Made by a program: the position numbers and the translations under genes. A DNA stretch of 64,000 nucleotides from Mycobacterium sp. 1164966.3 (GTDB taxonomy: Bacteria; Actinomycetota; Actinomycetes; Mycobacteriales; Mycobacteriaceae), in contig NZ_LZSG01000050.1 of NCBI RefSeq assembly GCF_001665395.1, positions 1 to 64,000 on the forward strand, given 5' to 3'. Below are positions 46,449 through 55,008 of this stretch, one piece after another; positions within the stretch are counted from its first letter, which is position 1; every line of letters starts with the position of its first letter. The notes under the pieces are model-generated. The model worked only from the letters and a program-made list of their open reading frames with translations. It was not told the origin of the DNA and did not search any database.

Positions 46449-47111
46449 ATGGTGAACAGGGCTGGATCCCGGCCGACCGGACCCGCACTGGTGGTGCTGT
46501 CGGGCTCGTGCGTTGGATTGCTGTTCGGCGGAATTGGGGTCGGCGTCGCGCTCGGCGGTGTAATGCCGCTGCCGTATGGGCCGCTTCCGCCGATCCAGGA
46601 GTATGTGCGCGACCACCCGGTCGCGGTGCAGACCATCGCAGTGGCGATGTTCGCGTCGTCGGTGCCGCTGGCGGGCTACGCGGCCGCGGCGAGCGCCCGG
46701 CTTCGGCAGCTCGGCGTCACCGGCCTGCGACCGACGATCGCGTTGACCGGCGGCATTCTGGCGGCCGGGTCGCTGGCACTTGCCGGCTTGGTGGGCTGGA
46801 CGCTGACGCGGCCAGAGGTCAGCGGCGACACCGCGTTGGTCCGGGCGCTCTACATCTTGGTGTTTCTGATCGGCGGCCCCGGGCATGTCGTTGCCCTGGG
46901 TGTGCTGGTCGCCGCGATGGCGGCGGCTGGGTTGACGCCGAAACCGGTGGCGCGCATCGGCCTGGCGATCGCCGCACTCGCCGAATCGGCGACGGCGGTG
47001 CTGATGTGGACGCGCTTGGGCGTGATCCTTCCGGTTGCCCGGGTTTTGGCGTTGGGGTGGCTGGTGGTGGCCGGCGCTTCATTGGCGCGCGACGACCTCG
47101 ACGCGATGTAG
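46449..47111 (+). CDS. Integral membrane protein of unknown function
   Basis: A 220-residue hydrophobic protein with about five to six membrane segments (near residues 13-38, 58-80, 98-118, 132-160, 170-186 and 195-213) and short polar loops. I recognise no family. Its ATG follows the transglutaminase stop with no gap, so it is the fourth gene of that operon. Its last 33 bases overlap the 3' end of the rnz-like gene on the other strand. Confidence 0.72.
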   Translation: MVNRAGSRPTGPALVVLSGSCVGLLFGGIGVGVALGGVMPLPYGPLPPIQEYVRDHPVAVQTIAVAMFASSVPLAGYAAAASARLRQLGVTGLRPTIALTGGILAAGSLALAGLVGWTLTRPEVSGDTALVRALYILVFLIGGPGHVVALGVLVAAMAAAGLTPKPVARIGLAIAALAESATAVLMWTRLGVILPVARVLALGWLVVAGASLARDDLDAM

Positions 47112-47921
47112 GTCGTCGCCGAGCTCGATTCGGCCGCTGAACTCGGCCGCGGCCAGCGCCCGCCACTGCTCTTCCTGCCCGGGCACGATGGCGGGCACGT
47201 AGTGCGTCATGACCAGCGTGCCCACCCCCGCGCGGGCCGCCGTCGCTGCCGCTTCCTGCACCGACGAGTGGTAATCGCACACGTCCTTGACCCGCTGCTG
47301 GGGCACATGGATGAGGACGTCCTTGCGAATCACGGTGTGCACCAACGCGTCCGCACCAGCAGCCAGCTCGTCCAGGCCGGCGCAGGGCACGGTGTCACCG
47401 GCCAGCACCACCGAAGCGCCGTCGGCTTCGATCCGAAACCCGATGGTGGGCACCACCGGCCGATGATCGGTGGGAGTCACCCGGATGGTCACGCCGTCGC
47501 GGTCCCACACTGTGCCATCGGTGTACTCGTGGACCTCGACCGGCGGCGGCGCGTTCAGGTCGGCGTGGTGGGCGATCCGGTAGCCGATGTCATGGCCGAA
47601 CGCCTTCAGCGTGGCGTCTACGGTCTCCGCGGTGCCGGGCGGCCCGATGATCTGCAGCGGTGCAGGATCAGGCGCGAAGTTGGTGACCCAACCTGTGATC
47701 AGCACGTCGCCGAGCTCGGCGATGTGGTCGCTGTGCAGGTGCGTGAGCAGCAGGGCCGACAAGCCGGCGGCGCCCACGCCGACCGCCGCCGCCCGCTGCA
47801 ACACACCACGCCCACAATCCACCAGGAACACCTGGCCGCCTGCGCGTACCAGCGTCGACGGTCCGGCGCGGTTCGGGTCGGGGATGGGACTGCCGGTTCC
47901 GAGCAGGGTGATCTCGATCAT
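47079..47921 (-). CDS. rnz: Ribonuclease Z-like metallo-beta-lactamase-fold hydrolase
   Basis: A 280-residue MBL-fold protein. The zinc motif is LTHLHSDHIAELGD, with further ligands in VLAGDT and the late CDYHSS and MTHYVP segments, the arrangement of RNase Z and arylsulfatase-like enzymes. tRNA 3'-end processing is the usual inference for Rv2407, its likely counterpart. ATG at 47921 (MIEITLLGTGSP) has GAGGATGAG upstream; the ATG at 47930 is an alternative. Convergent overlap with the membrane protein gene. Confidence 0.85.
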   Translation of the reverse strand: MIEITLLGTGSPIPDPNRAGPSTLVRAGGQVFLVDCGRGVLQRAAAVGVGAAGLSALLLTHLHSDHIAELGDVLITGWVTNFAPDPAPLQIIGPPGTAETVDATLKAFGHDIGYRIAHHADLNAPPPVEVHEYTDGTVWDRDGVTIRVTPTDHRPVVPTIGFRIEADGASVVLAGDTVPCAGLDELAAGADALVHTVIRKDVLIHVPQQRVKDVCDYHSSVQEAAATAARAGVGTLVMTHYVPAIVPGQEEQWRALAAAEFSGRIELGDDLHRVEVVARQ

Positions 47922-48051
47922 GGGACTCATCCTCGCAACTCGTGCCGCCCCGGGCCTGCGCCTACGGTCACAATTGGCTATGTGTTCTTTCTTGGCGCGT
48001 GAGTTAGCCGTAGCCTGGTGTGAAGCAGATCACCACCGGCGGGAGGCCTGA

Positions 48052-48480
48052 ATGCGGATCGCGGATGTCTTGCGGAACAAGGGCGCGGCGGTGACCACGA
48101 TCAACCCCGACGCGACGGTCCGCGAACTGCTGGCCGGCCTTGCCGAGCAGAACATCGGCGCCATGGTGGTGATCGGCCCGGAAGGTGTCGTCGGCATCGT
48201 CTCGGAACGTGATGTAGTACGGCAGTTGCACACTCATGGGGCCAGCGTGCTGTCCCGTCCGGTGTCCAAGATCATGACCAGCGCGGTCGCCACCTGCACC
48301 AAAGCCGACACCGTCGACAGCATCAGCGTGTTGATGACCAAGAACCGGGTGCGCCATGTGCCGGTGCTGGACGGCAAGAAGCTCATCGGCATCGTCAGCA
48401 TCGGCGACGTCGTCAAGACGCGAATGGAAGAACTCGAGGCCGAGCAGCAGCAGCTGCAGTCCTACATCACTCAGGGCTAG
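48052..48480 (+). CDS. Tandem CBS-domain protein
   Basis: A 142-residue protein made of two CBS domains (about 10-65 and 72-130) forming one adenosine-nucleotide-binding Bateman module. Typical stretches are GAMVVIGPEGVVGIVSERDVV and RHVPVLDGKKLIGIVSIGDVVK (fragments). The C-terminus is a short Gln/Glu-rich helix. No catalytic domain is attached; it matches Rv2406c. A regulatory role sensing AMP/ATP or similar is inferred. Confidence 0.9.
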   Translation: MRIADVLRNKGAAVTTINPDATVRELLAGLAEQNIGAMVVIGPEGVVGIVSERDVVRQLHTHGASVLSRPVSKIMTSAVATCTKADTVDSISVLMTKNRVRHVPVLDGKKLIGIVSIGDVVKTRMEELEAEQQQLQSYITQG

Positions 48481-48500
48481 CCCGGCTCGGTCGACGGCTT

Positions 48501-48626
48501 GTGAAGTCTTGGCTTTGATTGTGAAGCGAGGGCTTCGGCTGTGAAGCCTGGGCGGAGATCTGGGCGAAACCCCGCCCTGTTTTCACCCGCAAAGCCCAGG
48601 ATTCACGCTGAAAGCCCAGGATTCAC
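48501..48626. repeat. Inverted array of six 20-bp repeats
   Basis: Three plus-strand units begin GTGAAG at 48501, 48521 and 48541 (exactly 20 bp each). After a 6-base centre (48561-48566), three units in the opposite orientation occupy 48567-48586, 48587-48606 and 48607-48626, each ending TTCAC on the plus strand. The consensus is close to GTGAAnCCTGGGCTTTG. The whole block is symmetric and lies between two convergent genes, so it can fold into a long or multi-arm hairpin. Confidence 0.85.
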
Positions 48627-48663
48627 ACCGCAAGCCGAAGGCAAATGAACAAAGACAAGCCCG

Positions 48664-49266
48664 TCAGCGCCAGGCATAGTCGGCGCGTAGCCGCGCGGCG
48701 ACCACATCGAAGACTTCGCGCTCCAGAATCGCGCCTTCCCGGCGGATGCTCTCCTCTGGCACGTCGAGCACCCGGTCCAGCCGGACCCAGCTTTCCCTGC
48801 CCTCGTAATCCCAGTTGCCACTACCGATCCCGACCCAGTTTCGGTCGCTGTCGTGGCGTTCCTGACTGGACACCATCAGCCCGAGCAGGACACTGCGGTC
48901 ACGGCCGACGACCAGCACGGGCCGGTCTTTGCCGCGGGTCGGATCCTCCTCGTAGACCACCCATGTCCAGACGATCTCGCCCGGATCGGCCCTACCGTCC
49001 AGATTGGGTGCGTACACCAATTTTCGGGCCCGCTGTGCGGTGGGAAAGCTGGTCTTGCTCACCGGCCGCCCCGTGGTGATCTCGGTCTGTGGCTGCGGTG
49101 TGACGGCGGAGATGACGTTGACGGTGACCTTGACGACTTGCTGGAGTTCGCGCAGGACAGCCTGCGAGGTCTGCAATTGACGGGCAAGCTTGGGAACCCT
49201 GTTGGACACCAGGTTCTCGGCGAACTGCTGCAACGTCTTCCACTGAGACTTGCGAGCGGACGACAT
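48664..49266 (-). CDS. PemK/MazF-like domain protein
   Basis: A 200-residue protein. The C-terminal two thirds resemble the PemK/MazF fold (DPGEIVWTWVVYEEDPTRGKDRPVLVVGRD, shown here as GEIVWTW and GKDRPVLVVGRD). The first 90 residues form a helical extension not found in classical MazF. No antitoxin gene adjoins it on either side. The ATG at 49266 gives the start MSSARKSQWKTLQQF; earlier in-frame starts would run antisense through lepA. Matches Rv2405 by order. Whether it is a toxin is unproven. Confidence 0.82.
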   Translation of the reverse strand: MSSARKSQWKTLQQFAENLVSNRVPKLARQLQTSQAVLRELQQVVKVTVNVISAVTPQPQTEITTGRPVSKTSFPTAQRARKLVYAPNLDGRADPGEIVWTWVVYEEDPTRGKDRPVLVVGRDRSVLLGLMVSSQERHDSDRNWVGIGSGNWDYEGRESWVRLDRVLDVPEESIRREGAILEREVFDVVAARLRADYAWR

Positions 49267-49354
49267 ATTCGCAGCATAGACGTGAGCGGTTGGATGCCGT
49301 CGTGTCCCAGATAGGCTGGACAGGCCGAACGCACCGTCAGTCCAGGAGATTCCC

Positions 49355-51226
49355 ATCAGCAGTTTCGCCGACAAGACCTTCACCGCGCCGGCGCAGATTC
49401 GGAACTTCTGCATCATCGCTCACATCGACCACGGCAAGTCCACGCTGGCCGACCGGATGCTGCAGCTGACCGGTGTGGTCGACGAGCGGTCGATGCGCGC
49501 CCAGTACCTGGACCGGATGGACATCGAGCGCGAACGCGGCATCACCATCAAGGCGCAGAATGTGCGGCTGCCCTGGCAAGTCGATGAAACCGACTACATT
49601 CTGCACCTGATCGACACCCCCGGCCACGTCGACTTCACCTACGAGGTGTCGCGGGCGCTGGAGGCCTGCGAGGGAGCGGTGCTGCTGGTCGACGCTGCTC
49701 AGGGGATCGAGGCGCAGACCCTGGCCAACCTTTACCTCGCGCTGGACCGTGACCTGCACATCATCCCGGTGCTCAACAAGATCGACCTGCCCGCCGCCGA
49801 CCCGGACCGCTACGCCGGTGAGATCGCCCACATCATCGGCTGCGAGCCCCACGACGTGCTGCGCGTGTCCGGCAAAACCGGCGAGGGCGTGGCCGACCTG
49901 CTCGACCATGTGGTGCGCGAGGTGCCGCCACCGCAGGGCGACGCCGACGCACCCACGCGGGCGATGATCTTCGACTCCGTCTATGACATCTACCGCGGCG
50001 TGGTGACCTACGTCCGCGTGGTGGACGGCAAGATCAGCCCACGCGAGCGCATCGCCATGATGTCCACCGGAGCCACCCACGAACTGCTCGAGGTCGGCAT
50101 CGTCTCGCCCGAGCCGAAGCCGAGCGAGGGTCTCGGCGTCGGGGAGGTGGGCTATCTGATCACCGGTGTCAAAGACGTTCGTCAGTCCAAGGTGGGTGAC
50201 ACGGTGACGACGGCCCGCAACGGCGCGAAGGCGGCGCTGACCGGCTACCGCGAACCCAAGCCGATGGTCTATTCGGGGCTGTATCCCGTGGACGGCTCCG
50301 ACTACCCCAACCTGCGCGACGCCCTGGACAAGCTGCAGCTCAACGACGCTGCCCTGACCTACGAGCCGGAAACGTCGGTGGCGCTCGGCTTCGGGTTCCG
50401 CTGCGGCTTTCTCGGCCTGCTGCATATGGAGATCACCCGCGAGCGGCTGGAGCGCGAGTTCGACCTGGACCTGATCTCGACCTCGCCGAACGTGGTCTAT
50501 CGCGTACTCAAAGAGGGCCGAGGCGACGAGGTCGCTGAAATCCGCGTGACCAACCCGTCGGACTGGCCCGAGGGCAAGATCCGCACGGTATACGAACCCG
50601 TCGTGAAGACCACTATCATCGCGCCCAGCGAATTCATCGGCACCATCATGGAACTCTGTCAGTCCCGGCGCGGCGAACTCGGCGGCATGGATTACCTCTC
50701 GACAGAGCGAGTGGAACTGCGCTACACCATGCCGCTCGGCGAGATCATCTTCGACTTCTTCGACTCGCTCAAATCGCGCACCCGCGGCTACGCCAGCCTC
50801 GATTACGAGGACGCCGGCGAGCAGGAGGCCCAACTCGTCAAGGTCGACATCCTGCTGCAGGGCGAGGCCGTCGACGCGTTCAGCGCGATCGTGCACAAGG
50901 ACTCGGCCTTCGCTTACGGCAACAAGATGACCACCAAGCTCAAGGAACTGATCCCGCGTCAGCAGTTCGAGGTGCCGGTACAGGCGGCTATTGGATCGAA
51001 AATCATTGCGCGCGAAAACATTCGGGCGATCCGCAAAGATGTGCTGTCGAAATGCTACGGCGGTGACATCACCCGCAAACGCAAACTTCTGGAAAAGCAG
51101 AAGGAAGGCAAGAAGCGGATGAAGACCATCGGGCGGGTCGAGGTGCCGCAGGAAGCGTTCGTCGCCGCGCTGTCCACCGACGCCGCGGGTTCTCGGCGAA
51201 CAGACGCAAAAGCGCCCAAAACATAG
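49355..51226 (+). CDS. lepA: Elongation factor 4 (LepA), non-ATG start
   Basis: A translational GTPase of about 623 residues that back-translocates or aids ribosome assembly. Conserved stretches include IAHIDHGKSTLADRM (G1), DTPGHVDFTYEV, NKIDLPAADPDR and the C-terminal SKCYGGDITRKRKLLEKQKEGKKRMK. The first in-frame ATG (49457) lies after the P-loop, so translation must begin earlier. In frame upstream to the stop at 49283 there is no ATG, GTG or TTG; candidates are ATC 49355 (six bases after AGGAG), ATT 49349 and CTG 49316. ATC 49355 is chosen for spacing. A hairpin spans the 3' end. Confidence 0.9.
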   Translation: MSSFADKTFTAPAQIRNFCIIAHIDHGKSTLADRMLQLTGVVDERSMRAQYLDRMDIERERGITIKAQNVRLPWQVDETDYILHLIDTPGHVDFTYEVSRALEACEGAVLLVDAAQGIEAQTLANLYLALDRDLHIIPVLNKIDLPAADPDRYAGEIAHIIGCEPHDVLRVSGKTGEGVADLLDHVVREVPPPQGDADAPTRAMIFDSVYDIYRGVVTYVRVVDGKISPRERIAMMSTGATHELLEVGIVSPEPKPSEGLGVGEVGYLITGVKDVRQSKVGDTVTTARNGAKAALTGYREPKPMVYSGLYPVDGSDYPNLRDALDKLQLNDAALTYEPETSVALGFGFRCGFLGLLHMEITRERLEREFDLDLISTSPNVVYRVLKEGRGDEVAEIRVTNPSDWPEGKIRTVYEPVVKTTIIAPSEFIGTIMELCQSRRGELGGMDYLSTERVELRYTMPLGEIIFDFFDSLKSRTRGYASLDYEDAGEQEAQLVKVDILLQGEAVDAFSAIVHKDSAFAYGNKMTTKLKELIPRQQFEVPVQAAIGSKIIARENIRAIRKDVLSKCYGGDITRKRKLLEKQKEGKKRMKTIGRVEVPQEAFVAALSTDAAGSRRTDAKAPKT

Positions 51227-51254
51227 CGTTTTCCGGTGCTTTTGCGTCTGCTCG
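51197..51254. terminator. Bidirectional stem-loop between lepA and GH15 gene
   Basis: CGAACAGACGCAAAAGC (51197-51213) and GCTTTTGCGTCTGCTCG (51238-51254) form a 17-bp stem with one mismatch and a 24-base loop. The left arm lies inside the final lepA codons; the gene opposite ends at 51269. A-rich and T-rich arms suit termination on both strands. Confidence 0.65.
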
Positions 51255-51268
51255 GCGTAATAGGTGAC

Positions 51269-53314
51269 CTACACGGGCGCGTTGGCGGGCTGGAATGTCC
51301 CGGAGCTGTCGGCTTCCTCTTCCGCCCGGATCACGTGGACGACCGCGTTGATCAACGCCAGGTGGGTGAACGCCTGGGGGAAGTTGCCGAGATGACGGCC
51401 CGTACGTGGCTCGATCTCCTCGGCGTAGAGGTGCAGCGGGCTGGCGTAGGCCAGCAGCCGCTCGCACAGCCGCTTGGCACGCGTCACCTCACCGATCTCC
51501 ACCAGCGCCGACACCAGCCAGAACGAGCAGATGGTGAACGTGCCTTCCTCGCCCGACAGCCCGTCGTCGGTCTCCTCGACGCGGTACCGCAGCACCAAGC
51601 CTTCCTCGGTGAGTTCGTCGGCGATGGCCAGCACGGTGTTGCGCACCCGCGGGTCGTCGGGCGGCAGGAACCTCGTCAGCACCACCAGCAGCAGCGAGGC
51701 GTCCAGCGCGTCGTCGCCGTAGCGCTGGGTCAACACGCCTCGGGAATCGACCCCGTGCTCGAGGATGTCGGCCTTGATCTCCTCGGCGATCTTTCGCCAC
51801 TGCTGCGCATAGCTGACTTCGCCTTGACGTTCGGCAAGCTTCGCGCCGCGGTCCAGCGCCACCCAGCACATCACCTTCGACGACGTGAAGTGCTGCGGCT
51901 CCCCGCGCACCTCCCAAATTCCGCGGTCGGGCTCGCGCCAGTGCTTGATCGCCTCCTCGACCTGCTTCTTCAGCACCGGCCACAGCGTCTCCGGGACTTG
52001 CTCGCGCGATTTGGCGTGCAGGTAGAAGGAGTCCAGGACCGAGCCCCAGATGTCGTGCTGGTCCTGGTTGTAGGCGCCGTTGCCGATCCGCACCGGACGC
52101 GCGTGGTCGTAGCCGGACAGATGATGCAGTTCCTCTTCGACCAGGCTGCGCTCGCCACCGACGCCGTACATCACCTGCAGCGGATGTCGTTCGCCGTTGT
52201 TGGCGCCGGACACGTCGGCGATGAACGCGAAGAAGTCGTCGGCCTCGCGGTCCAGTCCCAGCGTGTAGAGCCCCCACAGCGCGAACGTCGAATCGCGAAT
52301 CCACGCGTAGCGGTAATCCCAATTGCGCACTCCGCGCGGCGTTTCCGGGAGCGACGTGGTGCTGGCCGCCAGCAGCGCGCCGGTGGGCGAATACGTCAGC
52401 CCCTTGAGGGTGAGCGCGCTGCGCTGCAGGTACGCCCGCCACGGGTGATCGGGGAAGTTGCCGATGTTGATCCACTGCCGCCAGCACTCGGTGGTCTGCC
52501 ACATCTTGTCGGCGGCCTCTTCGTAGGTCTGCGGCGGCGGATGCTTGGTCCAGCTCAGCGCGACGAAGATGTCGTCGCCCTCTTTCATCCGGGTGCGGGC
52601 GCGCGCTTCGCGCCCCTCCAGGCCGATGCGCAGGTTGGTGGTCAGCCGCAGCGCCGGGTGATCGTCGGGTTGCTTGCCGGCGCGGGCGACGGCCTCGCCG
52701 TAGGCGTTCGCCGAGTATTCCCAGGTGGCGCCGATGCGGTGGTAGTCGAACGCCGGCTCGCAGCTCATCATCAGCTCGACGGTGCCGCTGACGCAGCGCA
52801 CTGTGCGGAGCAGGATGTGCTCGGCGTCCCAGTCCATCGGGGTGCGCCGGTGCGTTCGCGATCGCCGGTCGATGTCGTGCCACTTGCCCATCACCAGCGC
52901 GTCGCGCACGATCAGCCACCCGGTGTGGGTCTGCCAAGTGGTCTCCATGATCAGGCTGCCGGGCAGGTAGCGCCGCGCCGACGGCACCGAGACACCGTAG
53001 GGGCCCAGGCGGAAATGACCGGCGCTGCGGTCCAGAATCGCACCGAACACGCTCGGCGAGTCCGGACGCGGCACGCACAGCCACTCCACGGAACCGGCCG
53101 GCGATATCAGGCAGGTGGTCTCCCAGTCCGACAGGAACGCGTAATCGGCGATCGGCGGAAACGGGTTGCGCAGTGCCGAACTCGATGTGTAGGGCGTGGG
53201 CAAGCTGAAGTCGACGGCCGGAGAAGGGGCTGGCGTTACCGCTTCAATCTCGCTGACCTCTGAAGGGGCCGCCGGGTCGGCTGGCTGGTCGGCGGGTTGA
53301 GCTTGCAGGACCAT
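51269..53314 (-). CDS. GH15-family glycoside hydrolase, trehalase-like
   Basis: A 681-residue glucoamylase-fold protein of glycoside hydrolase family 15. Typical parts are an N-terminal beta domain (FPPIADYAFLSDWETTCLI fragment), the catalytic (alpha/alpha)6 barrel with RNWDYRYAWIRDSTFAL, and EEGTFTICSFWLV containing the probable catalytic glutamate. In mycobacteria this group (Rv2402 type) has been described as an acid trehalase that needs phosphate and magnesium. The first 40 residues are Pro/Ala-rich. No signal peptide, so cytoplasmic. Trehalose as substrate is inferred from the mycobacterial homologue. Confidence 0.88.
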   Translation of the reverse strand: MVLQAQPADQPADPAAPSEVSEIEAVTPAPSPAVDFSLPTPYTSSSALRNPFPPIADYAFLSDWETTCLISPAGSVEWLCVPRPDSPSVFGAILDRSAGHFRLGPYGVSVPSARRYLPGSLIMETTWQTHTGWLIVRDALVMGKWHDIDRRSRTHRRTPMDWDAEHILLRTVRCVSGTVELMMSCEPAFDYHRIGATWEYSANAYGEAVARAGKQPDDHPALRLTTNLRIGLEGREARARTRMKEGDDIFVALSWTKHPPPQTYEEAADKMWQTTECWRQWINIGNFPDHPWRAYLQRSALTLKGLTYSPTGALLAASTTSLPETPRGVRNWDYRYAWIRDSTFALWGLYTLGLDREADDFFAFIADVSGANNGERHPLQVMYGVGGERSLVEEELHHLSGYDHARPVRIGNGAYNQDQHDIWGSVLDSFYLHAKSREQVPETLWPVLKKQVEEAIKHWREPDRGIWEVRGEPQHFTSSKVMCWVALDRGAKLAERQGEVSYAQQWRKIAEEIKADILEHGVDSRGVLTQRYGDDALDASLLLVVLTRFLPPDDPRVRNTVLAIADELTEEGLVLRYRVEETDDGLSGEEGTFTICSFWLVSALVEIGEVTRAKRLCERLLAYASPLHLYAEEIEPRTGRHLGNFPQAFTHLALINAVVHVIRAEEEADSSGTFQPANAPV

Positions 53315-53368
53315 CCCGACATCATCATCTGTCGACGTGCCCGGCGTCCATCCTTTGCGCGACTCGGT

Positions 53369-54607
53369 CTATCCTGCACGCCTCGCGTACTCGGGCGCGT
53401 GCTCGGACAGCGGGCCGATCGCCACCATGTAGCCGACGAATCGCCGTAACGCCGTCGATCTGCCCACCGCCCGTACTGCGCGGGGCGGCGGCCGGTCTCT
53501 ACCGTCCACCGCGACGGCGACCACGTTCGCATGGATCGCGCGCTGCGCGGCCTGCAGGATCGCGGTCGGCACCCAGCGGCGCACCTGTACCCGGGCCAAC
53601 TGCCGGGTGGATACGCGCCCGGCCCGCAGCGGGCCGGCCAACGTCCGCGCGGCGGCGACGGCGTCGGCGACCGCCAGGTTGATGCCGACGCCGCCGACCG
53701 GCGACATCGCATGAGCGGCATCGCCGATGCAGAGCAGCCCGTCGCAATACCAACGACGAAGCCGATTGAGTTGCACGTCAAGCAGTTTCACGTCGTCGAA
53801 CGAACTCAACGTGTCGACTCGGTCGGCCAGCCAGGGCACCATGTCGACCAGCACGCGGCGCAATGCCTCGATGCCCGCCGACCGCAGCTCGGAGTCGGTC
53901 CCCTTCGGAATGATGTAGGCGATCTGGTAGTAGCTGCCCCGGTCGATCAGGATGGCGCCGTGCCCGGCGCGGAATGTGCCGGCAAGCCCGGGCGGATCAT
54001 CGGGCCGGCGAAGTAACCGGAACCACCAGACGTCCATCGGCGCGCCGAACACTCGCGGTTTCAGACCGACGGCCGAGCGCACGGTCGACGAGCGGCCGTC
54101 GCAGGCCACCGTCAGCTCGGCGCGCATCTCCTTGACGGTGGCGTGGGGACGGCCCTCCGCGTTGTCGCGGTAGGTGACGCCGACGACCCGGTCGCCGTCG
54201 CGAATCACGCCGGTCACCTCGGTGCTGCGCAGCAACCGGAAGCTGGGCTCCGCGTCGGCGGCAGCGGCCAGCAACTCCAAGAAATCCCACTGCGGCACCA
54301 GGGCGATGTGTTGATGAGCTCCCGGCAATCGGGTCAAGTCCAGATCCACGGGTTGGCCCTGCAGCCGCATCCGGGCGGTGTCGATCAGACGGTGTGGAAT
54401 CTGGGCGAACCGCGCACCCAAACCGAGTTCGTCGAGTAGGCGCAATGTGCTGGCGTGCACGGTGTCGCCGCGGAAATCGCGGAGAAAATCCGCGTGCTTT
54501 TCCATCACGGTGACTTTTACTCCGGCGCGGGCCAGCAGCAGGCCGAGCATCATGCCCGCGGGTCCGCCGCCGACGACGAGACACGTCGTGCGCTCGGCAG
54601 GCGGCAT
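53369..54607 (-). CDS. FAD-dependent aromatic hydroxylase-like monooxygenase
   Basis: A 412-residue flavoprotein of the PHBH/UbiH group. The FAD motif is CLVVGGGPAGMMLGLLLARAG, given here as VVGGGPAGMMLG near residue 12; the ribose motif GDAAHAMSPVGGVGINLAVAD is represented by GDAAHAMSPVGG near residue 290, and DG in VACDGRSSTVR is present. The substrate is unknown; the form resembles aromatic-ring or antibiotic-modifying hydroxylases. The ATG at 54607 fits the family; 54625 is an alternative. Not part of the M. tuberculosis order as I recall it. Confidence 0.88.
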   Translation of the reverse strand: MPPAERTTCLVVGGGPAGMMLGLLLARAGVKVTVMEKHADFLRDFRGDTVHASTLRLLDELGLGARFAQIPHRLIDTARMRLQGQPVDLDLTRLPGAHQHIALVPQWDFLELLAAAADAEPSFRLLRSTEVTGVIRDGDRVVGVTYRDNAEGRPHATVKEMRAELTVACDGRSSTVRSAVGLKPRVFGAPMDVWWFRLLRRPDDPPGLAGTFRAGHGAILIDRGSYYQIAYIIPKGTDSELRSAGIEALRRVLVDMVPWLADRVDTLSSFDDVKLLDVQLNRLRRWYCDGLLCIGDAAHAMSPVGGVGINLAVADAVAAARTLAGPLRAGRVSTRQLARVQVRRWVPTAILQAAQRAIHANVVAVAVDGRDRPPPRAVRAVGRSTALRRFVGYMVAIGPLSEHAPEYARRAG

Positions 54608-54684
54608 TGGCCGATCTTGACACATCGGAGTTCCGCCGACGGCTTTCTGGTGCCCGGGGTATGAGCAGGATTAGGGTGAGGCCG

Positions 54685-54879
54685 GTGAACGGGTTCCTGA
54701 GTTGGTGGGACGGGATCGAGCTGTGGCTTTCCGGGCTCGCCTTCGTGCTGCAGGCCATCCTGGTCATGCCCATCGTGCTGCTGCTGGCCTACATCCTGGC
54801 GGTGGTGCTGGACCGCCTGCTGGGCAGGGGCATTCAATTGATGCGCCGGGCCCGCCACGCCGACGAGGCGCTTGGATAG
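54685..54879 (+). CDS. Small membrane protein
   Basis: A 64-residue protein starting MNGFLSWWDGIELWLSG with one long hydrophobic segment (about residues 14-48, probably one or two helices) and a basic C-terminus (RGIQLMRRARHAD). The GTG at 54685 has AGGGTGAGG upstream; the ATG at 54661 would add eight residues. It resembles small conserved membrane proteins annotated near this locus in M. tuberculosis (Rv2401A), though I cannot confirm identity. A second, smaller membrane protein follows after five bases. Confidence 0.65.
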   Translation: MNGFLSWWDGIELWLSGLAFVLQAILVMPIVLLLAYILAVVLDRLLGRGIQLMRRARHADEALG

Positions 54880-54884
54880 TCAGC

Positions 54885-54962
54885 ATGCCTCGGTCGCACG
54901 TGACGTTGGTTCTCGTCACGCTGGTGGTGCTGGTGGTGGTCGCGTGGCTGCTGACGCACTGA
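54885..54962 (+). CDS. 25-aa single-helix membrane microprotein
   Basis: The frame from ATG 54885 encodes 25 residues: a short basic start (MPRSH) followed by an uninterrupted hydrophobic helix of valine and leucine ending WLLTH. The composition is what a transmembrane microprotein would show. It begins five bases after the stop of the previous small membrane protein, consistent with coupled translation. There is no strong ribosome binding site of its own, so the call is tentative. Confidence 0.45.
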   Translation: MPRSHVTLVLVTLVVLVVVAWLLTH

Positions 54963-54995
54963 GCCGACAAGAAGAAGGCGACCAGCGAATTCTGT

Positions 54996-55001
54996 TAGGC
55001 T
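54996..55001 (+). promoter_or_regulatory. Minus-10 box for a leaderless subI leader transcript
   Basis: TAGGCT at 54996-55001 fits TANNNT and ends seven bases before the ATG at 55009, the distance at which mycobacterial transcripts start at the A of the ATG. No convincing minus-35 box is visible. Confidence 0.45.
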
Positions 55002-55008
55002 TCCGGCC

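Noticed and set aside
48664..49266. Calling the PemK-like gene a toxin-antitoxin module
   Set aside because: No antitoxin-like frame adjoins it, and the N-terminal extension differs from classical MazF; kept as a domain-level call only.
49457..51226. ATG at 49457 as the lepA start
   Set aside because: It would remove the GTPase P-loop HIDHGKS, which is encoded in frame just upstream.
51236..53263. 675-codon plus-strand open frame opposite the GH15 gene
   Set aside because: The minus strand has clear GH15 motifs; the antisense frame has no domain pattern or ribosome binding site.
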